This document shows positions 1 through 8,692 of a DNA stretch of 64,000 bases, in pieces. Numbering within the stretch: the stretch's first letter is position 1; every line of letters begins with the position of its first letter. A program made the position numbers and the translations under genes. The notes beneath the pieces are model-generated. The model did no database searches. It saw only the letters and a list, made by a program, of their open reading frames with translations, and was not told the origin of the DNA. This stretch comes from Bacillus sp. V5-8f (GTDB lineage: Bacteria > Bacillota > Bacilli > Bacillales > DSM-1321): assembly GCF_002863565.1 (NCBI RefSeq), contig NZ_PGUW01000004.1:434001-498000 (forward strand), written 5' to 3'.

Positions 1-351
1 ACTGTTCAAGAATTGATTACGCTTGATGCAAAGGAATTTTCAATGGGAGATAGCAAGGTTGAGATTGCACAGGTTAATGCTGTCGACACAAATGAAGTCC
101 TTACCCGCAGGAGTGAGCTTGAGGATGTAATTTCATCCAGGATTGAAGAAAAGAACCTCGATTTATTCCTCTTTGTCGTAACGGATATCTTAACAAATGA
201 TTCAATCGGCCTTGCACTAGGAAAGGCTGCTAATGTTGTAGAGAAAGCATACAATGTACAACTCTCTGATAACACAGCCGTATTGAAAGGTGTCGTATCA
301 CGTAAAAAACAAATCGTTCCTGTATTAACAGAAGCTTTTCAATCACTTTAA
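1..351 (+). CDS. ppaC: Manganese-dependent inorganic pyrophosphatase, C-terminal part (5' truncated by window edge)
   Basis: The reading frame is open from base 1 and ends at TAA 349-351, so only about the last 116 residues are present. They match the DHHA2 substrate-binding domain of family II (Mn2+-dependent, cytoplasmic) inorganic pyrophosphatases, which hydrolyse PPi to phosphate. The conserved SRKKQ motif near the C terminus ([14 protein letters not shown]) is the phosphate-binding hallmark of this family. The N-terminal DHH domain with the metal ligands lies outside the window, so completeness of the gene cannot be judged. A terminator follows directly. Confidence 0.9.
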   Translation, partial: TVQELITLDAKEFSMGDSKVEIAQVNAVDTNEVLTRRSELEDVISSRIEEKNLDLFLFVVTDILTNDSIGLALGKAANVVEKAYNVQLSDNTAVLKGVVSRKKQIVPVLTEAFQSL

Positions 352-364
352 TATTTATAAGCGT

Positions 365-410
365 GGAAACACCGTTGCCTAAAGCATCGGTGTTTTCCAT
401 TTTGTTTTAG
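365..410 (+). terminator. Intrinsic terminator after ppaC
   Basis: GGAAACACCG at 365-374 pairs with CGGTGTTTTCC at 388-398, and a T-rich tract follows. It ends ppaC transcription before the convergent small gene. Confidence 0.8.
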
Positions 411-419
411 ACTGGTTGG

Positions 420-542
420 TTATGGCTTTCTTCTTTTTGCCGAATATTCTTTTGCATGTGCTTCATGCTCCGCAATGATGGCTTCCGGCGGTATATGATT
501 ATTTTTTTTTGGGGTTAAGCGGTTCCTGTGTTTTTTTCCCAT
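420..542 (-). CDS. Small basic hypothetical protein (40 aa)
   Basis: The frame could be extended to a start at 629. However, the ATG at 540-542 has a near-perfect ribosome binding site on the minus strand (AGAGGAGG, 5 nt before ATG), so I chose that start. The product is MGKKHRNR... and is rich in Lys, Arg, His and Glu, with no membrane segment or cysteine. It resembles in size and charge the small YfhD/YpzG-type or spore-associated proteins of Bacillus, but I do not recognise the family. It lies convergent with ppaC and divergent from deoD. Confidence 0.6.
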   Translation of the reverse strand: MGKKHRNRLTPKKNNHIPPEAIIAEHEAHAKEYSAKRRKP

Positions 543-690
543 GCTGTCCTCCTCTGGACCCTTTTTGGCGATAAGTTGTTTGTGCCCAGGGATCTTCTCC
601 CCTGTTAATAGCTTGGGGTGATTCAGCAAAAACTAAACAGAAAACGAACGATAGTGAAAGGGTTCTTTTTACCAAACATGGGGACAATTA

Positions 691-726
691 TGTTATAGTG
701 AAAAAGGATGACACGGTATCGTGTCA
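691..726 (+). promoter_or_regulatory. Extended -10 promoter and perfect leader hairpin before deoD
   Basis: TGTTATAGT at 691-699 is an extended -10 (TG-n-TATAGT). TGACACG at 709-715 pairs perfectly with CGTGTCA at 720-726 around a 4-nt loop, at or just after the expected transcription start and before the deoD SD (AGGAGG near 737-742). The hairpin could be a 5' mRNA stabiliser or an operator. Its role is inferred only. Confidence 0.45.
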
Positions 727-750
727 CCCACTTAATAGGAGGTATGGCAA

Positions 751-1455
751 ATGAGTGTGCATATTGGTGCAAAGGAAAATGAAATAGCCGAAACGGTGCT
801 GCTTCCCGGAGACCCGCTTCGTGCAAAATATATTGCTGAAACGTTTTTGGAAGATGCAAAGCTATATAACGAAGTCCGTAACATGTTTGGATACACGGGT
901 ACATATAAAGGGAAGCGAATTTCTGTGCAAGGGACTGGCATGGGTGTTCCTTCTATTTCCATTTACATTAATGAGTTAATGCAAAGTTACAATGCCCAGA
1001 AGCTGATTCGGGTAGGGACAGCCGGAGCGATCCAAAAAGATGTAAAAGTCCGGGATGTAATTCTTGCGATGAGTGCATCGACCGATTCCCAAATGAACCG
1101 TCTCACGTTCGGCGGCGTGGACTATGCACCAACAGCGAGTTTCGAATTGCTCAAGAAAGCTTATGACGCGGGCGTATATAAAGGCCTGCATTTAAAGGTG
1201 GGAAATGTATTTACTGCCGACCAATTTTATAACGATAACAGTGAACTGGAAAAGTGGGCGAAATATCAAATCCTTGCCATTGAAATGGAAACAGCCGCGT
1301 TATACACTCTTGCGGCCAAGTTTGGACGCCAAGCGCTGTCGATATTGACGATAAGCGACCATGTATTGACCGGAGAGGAAACAACCGCTGAGGAAAGGCA
1401 AACTACATTCAATGAAATGATTGAGGTTGCGTTGGAAGCAGCTATTCAGGAATAA
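751..1455 (+). CDS. deoD: Purine-nucleoside phosphorylase DeoD-type
   Basis: This 234-aa cytoplasmic enzyme phosphorolyses purine (deoxy)ribonucleosides to base plus (deoxy)ribose-1-phosphate in nucleoside salvage. The phosphate-binding N-terminal motif [14 protein letters not shown], the GTGMG and VRVGTAG-like segment (IRVGTAGAI) and the active-site segment AIEMETAAL with later SDH (ISDHVLTGE) are the classical features of the hexameric PNP/UDP family. Length equals the family norm (about 233-239 aa). The ATG has an SD (TAGGAGG) 7-8 nt upstream. ctpA follows 38 nt later, the same order as deoD-ctpA in B. subtilis, suggesting cotranscription. Confidence 0.96.
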   Translation: MSVHIGAKENEIAETVLLPGDPLRAKYIAETFLEDAKLYNEVRNMFGYTGTYKGKRISVQGTGMGVPSISIYINELMQSYNAQKLIRVGTAGAIQKDVKVRDVILAMSASTDSQMNRLTFGGVDYAPTASFELLKKAYDAGVYKGLHLKVGNVFTADQFYNDNSELEKWAKYQILAIEMETAALYTLAAKFGRQALSILTISDHVLTGEETTAEERQTTFNEMIEVALEAAIQE

Positions 1456-1493
1456 ATAAAGCTTACTGATAAGCGTGCAGTGAAAGTGGTGAA

Positions 1494-2966
1494 TTGTTAG
1501 TGGAAGAGGAAAAAAAACACCAGGAGCCAAACGAAGCTTCTAAATTCATAAGGATAAAGAAATTCCCATTTATAGTAGGGGTTGTATTGCTTATAGTGGT
1601 TACAGCTGGCATTACTGCAATGGCCCTATCGTTTGGTGATGATCAAGTTCAATCTTTCACCCCGGTAGCTGCGAACGAACGGGATGAATTTGAAAAATTA
1701 TATTCAACGTATGACACATTAAAGAAGAATTATTATAAAGAAGTCAATGACACAACACTGGTGAATGGGGCCATAAACGGAATGCTTGAGTCATTGGATG
1801 ACCCTTATTCAGATTATATGAATGAGAAAGAAGCAAAAAGCTTTCATCAAAGCATTTCATCCTCGTTTGAGGGAATAGGGGCAGAAATTCAGGAACAGGA
1901 TGGACGGATCATGGTCGTATCGCCCATCAAAGGCTCGCCTGCCGAGAAAGCAGGAATCAAGCCAAATGATATCATTTTAAGTGTAAATGGCAAAAGTTTG
2001 CATGGGTTGAGCTCATCTGAAGCTGTTACGCATATTCGCGGGAAAAAGGGCACGAAAGTAGAATTAATGATATCTCGCGGCACGTCCGAACCGATTAAGA
2101 TCAGAATTGTCCGCGATACGATACCAATCGAAACTGTCTATGCAGAGATGCTGCCTGACGGGATCGCTAAGGTACAGGTTACGAGTTTTTCTGAAAATAC
2201 CGCCAAAGACCTGCGCACCGCTTTGGAGGATATGAAGGAAAAAGGCATGAAGGGGTTGATTCTGGATCTTCGTGGAAATCCTGGAGGCCTCCTTGACCAG
2301 GCTATGGAAATTTCCAGCATGTTTATTCCCGATGGAGAGGTCATCCTGCAGGTGGAGGACCGGGCAGGAAAGAAAGAAGTCATTAAATCGGAAAATGACG
2401 GGGAATTGAAGAATCCTACGGTGGTATTAATAGATAAAGGCAGCGCCAGTGCATCTGAGATTGTTGCCGCGGCTGTTAGTGAAGCGGAAGGGATCAAGCT
2501 GATCGGTGAAAAGTCATTCGGGAAGGGAACCGTGCAAACGGCAGAAGACTTTAAAGACGGCTCTAATTTTAAGTACACTGCAGCAAAATGGCTCACCCCA
2601 AAAGGGAACTGGATTCATGAAAAAGGGATAAAGCCAGACATCGCTGTTGCCTTGCCTAGTTACGCCAATTTACTTTATATCTCCCCAGATAAGGAATTAA
2701 AGCAATCATCCTCATCAGCGGAGGTCAAATCAGCGGAGGAAATGCTAAAAGCAATCGGTTTTGACCCTGGCAATATAGATGGCTTTTACGACCAGGATAC
2801 AAAAGCCGCGGTGACCAAGTTTCAAACAGACAACAAGCTTGAAGCCACCGGTATATTGAAAGGCAGCACTACCATGAAATTGATGGAGCAATTAAGGGAA
2901 AAAATTCATCAAAACGATACACAAGTGCATAAAGCAGTACAAGTTCTGAAACAGGAAATCAAATAA
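1494..2966 (+). CDS. ctpA: Carboxyl-terminal processing peptidase (S41 family) with PDZ and peptidoglycan-binding domains
   Basis: This 490-aa membrane-anchored serine protease has an N-terminal cytoplasmic stretch and then one TM helix (about residues 23-45, FPFIVGVVLLIVVTAG). The PDZ domain spans about 115-195, and the S41 catalytic core has the Ser motif KGSASASEI with the downstream Lys in GEKSFGKGTVQ. A C-terminal PG_binding_1 domain covers about 415-465 (IGFDPGNIDGFYD). The S-K dyad is intact. The start is TTG with a GGTG-type SD, and no ATG fits better. Position after deoD matches B. subtilis ctpA rather than the sporulation paralogue ctpB, which is why I prefer ctpA. A strong terminator follows. 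Confidence 0.9.
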   Translation: MLVEEEKKHQEPNEASKFIRIKKFPFIVGVVLLIVVTAGITAMALSFGDDQVQSFTPVAANERDEFEKLYSTYDTLKKNYYKEVNDTTLVNGAINGMLESLDDPYSDYMNEKEAKSFHQSISSSFEGIGAEIQEQDGRIMVVSPIKGSPAEKAGIKPNDIILSVNGKSLHGLSSSEAVTHIRGKKGTKVELMISRGTSEPIKIRIVRDTIPIETVYAEMLPDGIAKVQVTSFSENTAKDLRTALEDMKEKGMKGLILDLRGNPGGLLDQAMEISSMFIPDGEVILQVEDRAGKKEVIKSENDGELKNPTVVLIDKGSASASEIVAAAVSEAEGIKLIGEKSFGKGTVQTAEDFKDGSNFKYTAAKWLTPKGNWIHEKGIKPDIAVALPSYANLLYISPDKELKQSSSSAEVKSAEEMLKAIGFDPGNIDGFYDQDTKAAVTKFQTDNKLEATGILKGSTTMKLMEQLREKIHQNDTQVHKAVQVLKQEIK

Positions 2967-2971
2967 GTGCA

Positions 2972-3003
2972 AGGCCATTCCTTATTGGGAATGGCCTTTT
3001 TGC
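2972..3003 (+). terminator. Intrinsic terminator after ctpA
   Basis: AGGCCATTCC, loop TTATT, GGAATGGCCT, then TTTTT. Textbook rho-independent structure. Confidence 0.92.
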
Positions 3004-3127
3004 GGTCTCTATTATTTCTTAAATCCATCTACTTCAAAGGATTATATTCAGGGTGAAACCAAGGGGGTATATATCCCAGTAAAACGGGAAATGATATGGA
3101 TACTTTTCCTAAGCTGAGGTGATCTTT

Positions 3128-4051
3128 ATGAGATTACGTATATTTGTCATATTTGCCTACCTCTTGATTATCACGAGCTGTAGTAAATTACCGGTAGACG
3201 ATAAGACAAAGCAAGAGGAATCCAATGTGGTCTACCCGGAACAAGTTGCAGGGGCAGACTCTGAAGGTCATTTGAAGCGTGAAAAAATCTACTTGTTGCT
3301 CGGAACAGATTCAAGAGGGGAGCCTGATTCAAGGTCGGATGCAATTCTGCTCGCTCGTTATGATAGTGCTGGCAATAAAATGAAGCTTGCTTCCATCATG
3401 AGGGACAGCTATGTGAAGATTCCTGGTTATAAAAACGGTTTTAATAAAATCAATATGGCGTATTATCTTGGTGGAAGCGAGCTGCTGAAACAAACCATTT
3501 ATGAGAATTTCGATATTAAGCCTGATCATGTAGTTACAATTGATTTTGACGGCTTTATCCAACTAGTGGACCTCCTGGCACCTGAGGGAATAAAAGTAGA
3601 TGTAAAGCCTGAAATGATTGAAGATATGAGTATCGAAACAGTACAAGGTAAACAGACTTTGCATGGGGAAGGAATTTTGAAGTACGTCCGTTTTCGCCAT
3701 GACAGTGAAAGCGATTTTGGCAGGGTAAAGCGACAGCAGGAGGTACTTGTTCAGCTGAAGGATGTAATGTCGGAGCGCCTCTACTCAGTGAATGGGATCA
3801 TCTCAATGCCATATATAATGAAAGAGGCTATCGCCTTGACTGAAACAGATATGGGCCTAAAGGAAATAGCGGAACTGGGATCCACTGTGCTTTTTCATCC
3901 AGTACAACATGTTAGCACGTTACGAATTCCTATTAAAGGAAGTTTTTCAGATCAATCCTTTCCTCATTCAGGGGCTGTACTTAAGATGAATCAGAAAGAA
4001 AATTCTCGGGCTTTAAGAGAATTTTTTGGAAAAGAAGAAGAGGATATGTGA
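3128..4051 (+). CDS. LytR-CpsA-Psr (LCP) family protein, lipoprotein-like
   Basis: LCP proteins are extracytoplasmic phosphotransferases that attach wall teichoic acid or other anionic polymers to peptidoglycan using polyprenyl-linked precursors. This 307-aa protein shows the family motifs: LLGTDSR near residue 60, the ILLARYD strand, the SIMRDSYVKIPG block with the pyrophosphate-binding Arg/Asp, and a later KYVRFRHD. Unusually the N terminus is a short signal with a lipobox-like ITSC at the cleavage point, where most LCP proteins keep an uncleaved TM anchor. It may therefore be a lipoprotein. The start is ATG 3128, with GAGGTG 6 nt upstream; the upstream in-frame GTG overlaps the SD. It is monocistronic. 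Confidence 0.85.
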   Translation: MRLRIFVIFAYLLIITSCSKLPVDDKTKQEESNVVYPEQVAGADSEGHLKREKIYLLLGTDSRGEPDSRSDAILLARYDSAGNKMKLASIMRDSYVKIPGYKNGFNKINMAYYLGGSELLKQTIYENFDIKPDHVVTIDFDGFIQLVDLLAPEGIKVDVKPEMIEDMSIETVQGKQTLHGEGILKYVRFRHDSESDFGRVKRQQEVLVQLKDVMSERLYSVNGIISMPYIMKEAIALTETDMGLKEIAELGSTVLFHPVQHVSTLRIPIKGSFSDQSFPHSGAVLKMNQKENSRALREFFGKEEEDM

Positions 4052-4222
4052 TAGGAGGAGGCTCGCTATTCGCTTATCCTCTTGCTTGATGACAAACCTT
4101 TTTGAGAATCGCTTTCATTTAGTGGAATACTATGGCAATAGCGTATAAACTTGTCAAGTAGGAAATGTAAAACTCTTCAACAGGCTAAGCGTTTTGAGAT
4201 TCTATAAGATTAAAATATATTC

Positions 4223-5005
4223 TTAATAAAATTCGGGCCGACGATCCTGGAAAACCGGAATCATGTTCCGAACTTCGGATGTTTTATTAAAATCAATGTC
4301 GGCGGCCAAAATTTCTTCTTTTTCACCGGCTTCGCCTATGACCTCTCCCCAAGGGTCAATGATAAGGGAGTGGCCTGCGAATTCGTTTGCTGGGTCGCTT
4401 CCTGCACGATTCACTCCTATAACAAAGCATTGATTTTCAATAGCGCGCGCGATTAAAAGCGACCGCCAATGGGCAAGGCGTGGTTTGGGCCATTCAGCTA
4501 CCACGAAAATAGCCTGCGCCCCTTTCGACGTATGGGTTCGGATCCATTCAGGAAAACGAATATCATAGCAGATAAAACCAGCCAACAGTATATCTTCCAA
4601 ATGAAACAGGCCATCTTTCTGCCCGGGCTGAAGAAAATGGTGTTCATCCATTAACTTAAACAGGTGCAGTTTATCATACTCCTTCACCAGTTCTCCTTTG
4701 TTATTTACAATCAACAGTGTATTATAGACTCCCCCTTGTGTTTTTTTTGCGACGGATCCCCCGATAAGGTGCACCTTATATTTCTTCGCGCTTTCCTTAA
4801 GAAAACGAATTGTCCGTTTAGCCTCATGGTCCGCAATTTCGTCCAACCTGGTTAAATCATAGCCGGTGGTCCATAATTCCGGTAATACAATGACATCTGC
4901 ACCGGTATTTGCTGCCTCCGACAATTTAGCTTCCACTGAACGGTAATTGGCATCCGGTTCGCCGAATGTTATATCCAGCTGAATACAGGCGATTTTCCAT
5001 TTCAT
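4223..5005 (-). CDS. mtnU: Carbon-nitrogen hydrolase (omega-amidase type), methionine salvage
   Basis: This 260-aa nitrilase-superfamily protein has the Glu-Lys-Cys triad visible as VIVLPELWTTG (Glu), YDKLHLF (Lys) and GFICYDIRFPEW (Cys). It is divergent from the mtnE aminotransferase, the arrangement of ykrU/ykrV in B. subtilis. That context supports a role in hydrolysing the alpha-ketoacid amide (for example 2-oxoglutaramate) left when MtnE uses glutamine as amino donor in methionine regeneration. The ATG is preceded by GGAGGGATAG on the minus strand. The substrate is inferred from family and context, not shown by the sequence. Confidence 0.87.
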   Translation of the reverse strand: MKWKIACIQLDITFGEPDANYRSVEAKLSEAANTGADVIVLPELWTTGYDLTRLDEIADHEAKRTIRFLKESAKKYKVHLIGGSVAKKTQGGVYNTLLIVNNKGELVKEYDKLHLFKLMDEHHFLQPGQKDGLFHLEDILLAGFICYDIRFPEWIRTHTSKGAQAIFVVAEWPKPRLAHWRSLLIARAIENQCFVIGVNRAGSDPANEFAGHSLIIDPWGEVIGEAGEKEEILAADIDFNKTSEVRNMIPVFQDRRPEFY

Positions 5006-5110
5006 TTCTATCCCTCCATTATTTTCTTGAAAAAAGAGTTATATTATATTAGATTAACGATATATCAATTTTGGTTTAAATTTCAAGAAATTTCAGAAGT
5101 AGGTGAAAAA

Positions 5111-6286
5111 ATGACATATTTCGAGAAGTCAGCTATATTACAAACACTCCCAAAACAGTTTTTTGCCTCGCTTGTTTCCAAGGTAGGGGAAATTTCAGCG
5201 GCGGGGCACGATGTGATCAATCTGGGCCAGGGTAACCCCGATCAGCCGACACCCGCACACATTGTTTCAAAGCTACAGGAAGCGGCAGAAAATCCCATCA
5301 ACCATAGATATTCACCGTTTCAGGGATCACAATACTTAAAGGAAGCTGTTTGCCAGTATTACAAAAGGGAATTTGGCGTAGAGCTTGATCCAAACAAAGA
5401 GGTAGCGATCCTGTTTGGCGGCAAGTCAGGCCTTGTAGAATTGCCGCAATGCCTTTTGAATCCTGGTGATACAGTGTTGGTACCTGATCCGGGTTATCCG
5501 GATTATTGGTCAGGAGTCGTTCTTGCCCGTGCAAAAATGGAAATGATGCCGTTAAAAGAAGACAACGACTATTTGCCTGACTATGATGAATTGGATAAGG
5601 AAGTTTTGGAACAGGCAAAAATGATGTTCCTAAACTACCCGAATAATCCAACAGGAGCGGTTGCGACAGAGGAGTTTTTTATGGAAACGGTGGAGCTTGC
5701 AAAGAAAAATTCGATCTGTGTGGTACATGACTTCGCATATGGGGCTATTGGATTTGACGGGAATAAGCCGGTAAGCTTCCTGCAGATTGAAGGGGCAAAA
5801 GAAACCGGGGTTGAAATTTACACGCTGTCAAAAACATATAATATGGCTGGCTGGCGTGTTGGATTTGCCGTAGGAAACCAAAGTGTTATCGAAGCGATTG
5901 AGCTAATACAAGATCATTTATACGTAAGCTTGTTCCCGGCCGTACAGGAAGCGGCAGCAGAGGCCCTATTAGCACCGCAGGATTGTGTGATGGAATTAGT
6001 AACAACCTATCAATCCAGACGGAACATTTTTATTGGCGGGTTGCAATCCATTGGCTGGGATGTGAAGGCTCCTGCAGGATCTTTCTTTGCCTGGCTGAAG
6101 GTGCCAAAAGGTTACTCCTCCCAGATTTTTTCCGATTACTTGCTGAACCAGGCACATGTTGCCGTGGCACCTGGAATTGGTTTTGGGGAATTCGGGGAAG
6201 GATATGTGCGTGCCGGTCTGCTTACAACCGAGGAAAAGCTGTTAGAGGCTGTCCGCAGGATTGAAGCACTTGATATGTTTAAATAA
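5111..6286 (+). CDS. mtnE: PLP-dependent aminotransferase, 2-keto-4-methylthiobutyrate to methionine
   Basis: This 391-aa class I/II aminotransferase of the MtnE group carries out the last step of the methionine salvage pathway. Visible are the N-terminal LGQGNPDQPTP substrate segment, the FLNYPNNPTGA motif, VVHDFAYG with the PLP-binding Asp, and the Schiff-base lysine in YTLSKTYNMAGWRVGF. The open frame extends upstream to 5027, but ATG 5111 has AGGTG 6 nt before it and gives the family N terminus (MTYFEKSAILQ). No S-box (SAM) riboswitch is visible in the roughly 100-nt divergent gap shared with mtnU. Regulation is therefore either by a plain promoter or undetected by eye. Confidence 0.9.
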   Translation: MTYFEKSAILQTLPKQFFASLVSKVGEISAAGHDVINLGQGNPDQPTPAHIVSKLQEAAENPINHRYSPFQGSQYLKEAVCQYYKREFGVELDPNKEVAILFGGKSGLVELPQCLLNPGDTVLVPDPGYPDYWSGVVLARAKMEMMPLKEDNDYLPDYDELDKEVLEQAKMMFLNYPNNPTGAVATEEFFMETVELAKKNSICVVHDFAYGAIGFDGNKPVSFLQIEGAKETGVEIYTLSKTYNMAGWRVGFAVGNQSVIEAIELIQDHLYVSLFPAVQEAAAEALLAPQDCVMELVTTYQSRRNIFIGGLQSIGWDVKAPAGSFFAWLKVPKGYSSQIFSDYLLNQAHVAVAPGIGFGEFGEGYVRAGLLTTEEKLLEAVRRIEALDMFK

Positions 6287-6492
6287 GCCATAGTGTTGCC
6301 CAAAGTTTCCTCGAAACCCTCCCCTTTTTCTCATTGGGTGAAGGTGAAGGGATCTGGCCCGACAAAAGCCGGAAATCGACTATAAAACCATTTAGGATAG
6401 GGAAGAACTCTCCGTTCAGTCGAAAACGCCCATACTTAGTTCTATGGCTATAAAGGCAGAAAAATGTTAAGAAACTACATGAAAAATTTACA

Positions 6493-6524
6493 AAATCCCT
6501 GCCATTTTTAGCGGGGATTTTTAT
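6493..6524 (+). terminator. Intrinsic terminator downstream of mtnE
   Basis: AAATCCCTGC at 6493-6502 pairs (one G-T wobble) with GCGGGGATTT at 6511-6520, then TTT. It lies just before the 3' end of the convergent DUF421 gene. The 200 nt between mtnE and this hairpin hold no gene I can support. Confidence 0.7.
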
Positions 6525-6535
6525 GCATACGGCTG

Positions 6536-7390
6536 TTAATTTAATTTCTTTTCATTATTTAGGTTCTGACTGCCTTGATTAAGTAAATCTATCGATTTTT
6601 GAAGGCTTTCCATTTTTTTAGCAATTTCGTTGATTTTTACTATGTCTTCATGAGAATTGAGAAATGAAGATGAAAGCTGTTGTCCGCGGGGGTTAGGATT
6701 TGTTCCTTTCTTATCATCTCTATAATCAATCCATACTTGACCGTCTGAATTGACTTGAAATAAGAAAATGTCATTTGCGTGTACCTGTTTTGATTTCAGC
6801 TGCTCATCAAGCCATTTTTTATCATATCCGGAATTCGAAAGAGCGTCTATGTCGATCTTTCCGTCAAAAATAACGGTATATAATTTTTTATTTTGTTCTA
6901 TTGATAATCCAATATCTGCAGCTGTTAGTGGTTGTTTCTCTTTTTTTAATAGGACGCTAATATCACCACGTTCTTCCAAAATAGCTATTTCAACATCCTC
7001 GATATTGAACACATTTTTTTTTCGTAGCAGCGAGGAAAGTTCTTTATAAGTATACTTCTCTTTTTTTAAATTCTCTTCAAGAATTTTTCCGTTTTTAATA
7101 ATAACTGTGTGTTTACCCTCAACGAAGTTACTGAATTTTCTGCTTCTTATTGAAATCCAGTCTACAATAAGCGTCATTAGGGTCAATAATCCGATACCGA
7201 TCACACCATGCATAAGATGATTATCGAGCCCCATCATGATTTCAGCTGCTATGCTGCCTGTCGTAATTCCTGAAATGTATTCAAAATACGAAAGCTCTGA
7301 TATTTGTTTTTTCCCCAGTATTTTCGTAAAAATGAAGAGTATCGTAATAAATAGCAAGGAACGGAGCAATACATCAAGCCAACTTATCAT
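6536..7390 (-). CDS. DUF421 (YetF/YdfS-like) membrane protein
   Basis: This 284-aa protein has three N-terminal TM segments (about residues 7-26, 33-52 and 58-77) followed by a cytoplasmic alpha/beta DUF421 domain (VIIKNGKILEENLKK). A second DUF421-like repeat and a charged coiled tail complete it. The biochemical role of these proteins is not settled; several relatives are sporulation-linked in Bacillus. The start is ATG 7390 with AGGGGGTG upstream; the in-frame GTG nine bases earlier overlaps the SD. It lies a few kb from the GerP-like/Hsp20 cluster, as ydfS lies near cotP-ydgAB in B. subtilis. Confidence 0.82.
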   Translation of the reverse strand: MISWLDVLLRSLLFITILFIFTKILGKKQISELSYFEYISGITTGSIAAEIMMGLDNHLMHGVIGIGLLTLMTLIVDWISIRSRKFSNFVEGKHTVIIKNGKILEENLKKEKYTYKELSSLLRKKNVFNIEDVEIAILEERGDISVLLKKEKQPLTAADIGLSIEQNKKLYTVIFDGKIDIDALSNSGYDKKWLDEQLKSKQVHANDIFLFQVNSDGQVWIDYRDDKKGTNPNPRGQQLSSSFLNSHEDIVKINEIAKKMESLQKSIDLLNQGSQNLNNEKKLN

Positions 7391-7508
7391 GAGGTGCACC
7401 CCCTTTCGACAAATTTACAAAAATTGTAGAAACCTATGTAAAAGTACGTAAAAGCAAGTTAAACTGAAGGTATAGGGATGGATGGCCGCATGCCATCAGC
7501 TTTTTTAA

Positions 7509-7757
7509 CTACCTCATATTCATGGCCCCGAATGCAGAAAAGGTTCTTTCTTCTCCAATAGAACCACAGATGCCGCATTGTACTCGGAGATTCGGCCCTG
7601 TATACGGCAGATGGAACGGATCAAGTGCCTCATTTGTAAATTGCTGAAGGACTTCCCCTGTATTTGGGTCTTTTTTAACTGGGATGACAACTTGCTGGAT
7701 TAAGTTAAATCTTGATTTATTCGTTTTACAATTCGGGCAACGATATACTACTGACAC
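7509..7757 (-). CDS. Small zinc-ribbon protein, function unknown
   Basis: This 82-aa protein has two Cys pairs, CPNCKTN near the N terminus and CGICGSIGEE near residue 70, spaced as a treble-clef or rubredoxin-like zinc knuckle. There is no membrane segment. I chose GTG 7757 because AAGGAG sits 8 nt upstream; the in-frame GTG at 7766 overlaps that SD. It is monocistronic on the minus strand. I recognise the zinc-ribbon pattern but not a specific family. Confidence 0.65.
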   Translation of the reverse strand: MSVVYRCPNCKTNKSRFNLIQQVVIPVKKDPNTGEVLQQFTNEALDPFHLPYTGPNLRVQCGICGSIGEERTFSAFGAMNMR

Positions 7758-7802
7758 AATGATCACTCCTTTTTTAAGAATTATTTTTGCCAGGGAGACC
7801 AG

Positions 7803-8082
7803 GATTATGTACCATACGAGGAAAACGTGAAAGAATAGGCAAAGGGAAATGAAGATTCATAACGAAGGAGAATGATTGGCCATCTATCTACGTCTATGGA
7901 ACAATAGATCAGTACAAACAAACTAACTGAATTTGACGGGATTTTGCGCCAGTTAATCCGCGAGGGAGCTTCTCGATGAGTATGCGTATCCACGTACATG
8001 GAGAACAAAACGTGAAAAGTTCTACCTTAATGTAAAAGAGACCTTCCATCAAGAAAGGCAAATTTGGTTTCTGTTTATGTAA
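7803..8082 (+). pseudogene. Possible decayed coding remnant
   Basis: No intact gene occupies 7767-8198. Plus-strand translation nevertheless gives protein-like segments in different frames: about 41 residues from 7957 to the TAA at 8080 (containing ELLDEYAYPRTWRTKREKF), and IGHLSTSMEQ and TEFDGILRQLIREGA just upstream in another frame, interrupted by stops. This looks like a frameshifted small gene rather than random sequence, but the call is by eye. Homology search of the joined fragments would decide it. Confidence 0.25.
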
Positions 8083-8198
8083 AAATAATGGATGATTTGT
8101 GATCCTTAAAAATCATTCTGAATTATTTCCTCACTTATTCAATCTTATAGGATATGTTAATTAAGGGTAGGCAAGAAATCAAAAAGGGGTATATAGAT

Positions 8199-8672
8199 AT
8201 GAAGAAATGGTATGTACCGGCACTGATCATATGTGTTCTTTTGGGCGGTTGTTCTAAGGCAGTGGAAAAAGATGAGACCCCCAAAATGCTGAATGTAGAT
8301 TTAAAGGTGAATCCAGAAACATCAAAACCTGGTGATCAGGTTCGTTTTGAAGCGAATGTGTCATACGGGAAAGAAAAAGTAGCTGATGCCGATGAAGTTA
8401 CTTACGAGATATGGCGTTCTCAAAGTGAAAATCATGAAAAAATAGCCGCTCATAACGGAAAAAATGGTTTATATGACCTTGAAAAGTCATTTGACGATGA
8501 AGGCACATACTATGTATATGTACATGTGACAGCCAGAGGCATGCACGCAATGCCAAAAAAAGAATTCGTGGTTGGAACACCGAGCGAACCAGAAAAAGAG
8601 GGAAGCGGCAATCAAATGTTACACGGCAACCATCAGGAAAGTGAAGAAAAGGAACCCACGCATGGCCACTAG
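8199..8672 (+). CDS. YtkA/FixH-like lipoprotein
   Basis: This 157-aa secreted lipoprotein has a signal peptide MKKWYVPALIICVLLGGCSK with a clear lipobox (LGGC). An Ig-like beta-sandwich follows (DLKVNPETSKPGDQVRFEANV, then YEIWRSQ and DEGTYYVYVHVTARGMHAM), typical of YtkA-like/FixH domains. The C terminus is His- and Glu-rich (GNHQESEEKEPTHGH), which could bind metal. Related proteins are often linked with copper or cytochrome oxidase handling, but no such neighbour is present here. The start is ATG 8199 with AAGGGG 9 nt upstream. Confidence 0.75.
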   Translation: MKKWYVPALIICVLLGGCSKAVEKDETPKMLNVDLKVNPETSKPGDQVRFEANVSYGKEKVADADEVTYEIWRSQSENHEKIAAHNGKNGLYDLEKSFDDEGTYYVYVHVTARGMHAMPKKEFVVGTPSEPEKEGSGNQMLHGNHQESEEKEPTHGH

Positions 8673-8692
8673 AATCCTGGAATTCCAGGATT
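8673..8692. repeat. 20-bp perfect palindrome directly after the YtkA-like stop codon
   Basis: AATCCTGG-AATT-CCAGGATT begins on the base after the TAG and is followed by ATTTTAAT. It may act as a weak terminator or a protein-binding site. The rest of the 397-nt gap to 9070 shows no gene and presumably holds the promoter of the CAP-domain gene. Confidence 0.5.

Noticed and set aside
5006-5110. SAM (S-box) riboswitch before mtnE
   Set aside because: The divergent gap is only about 105 nt and shows neither the conserved S-box core nor a terminator hairpin.
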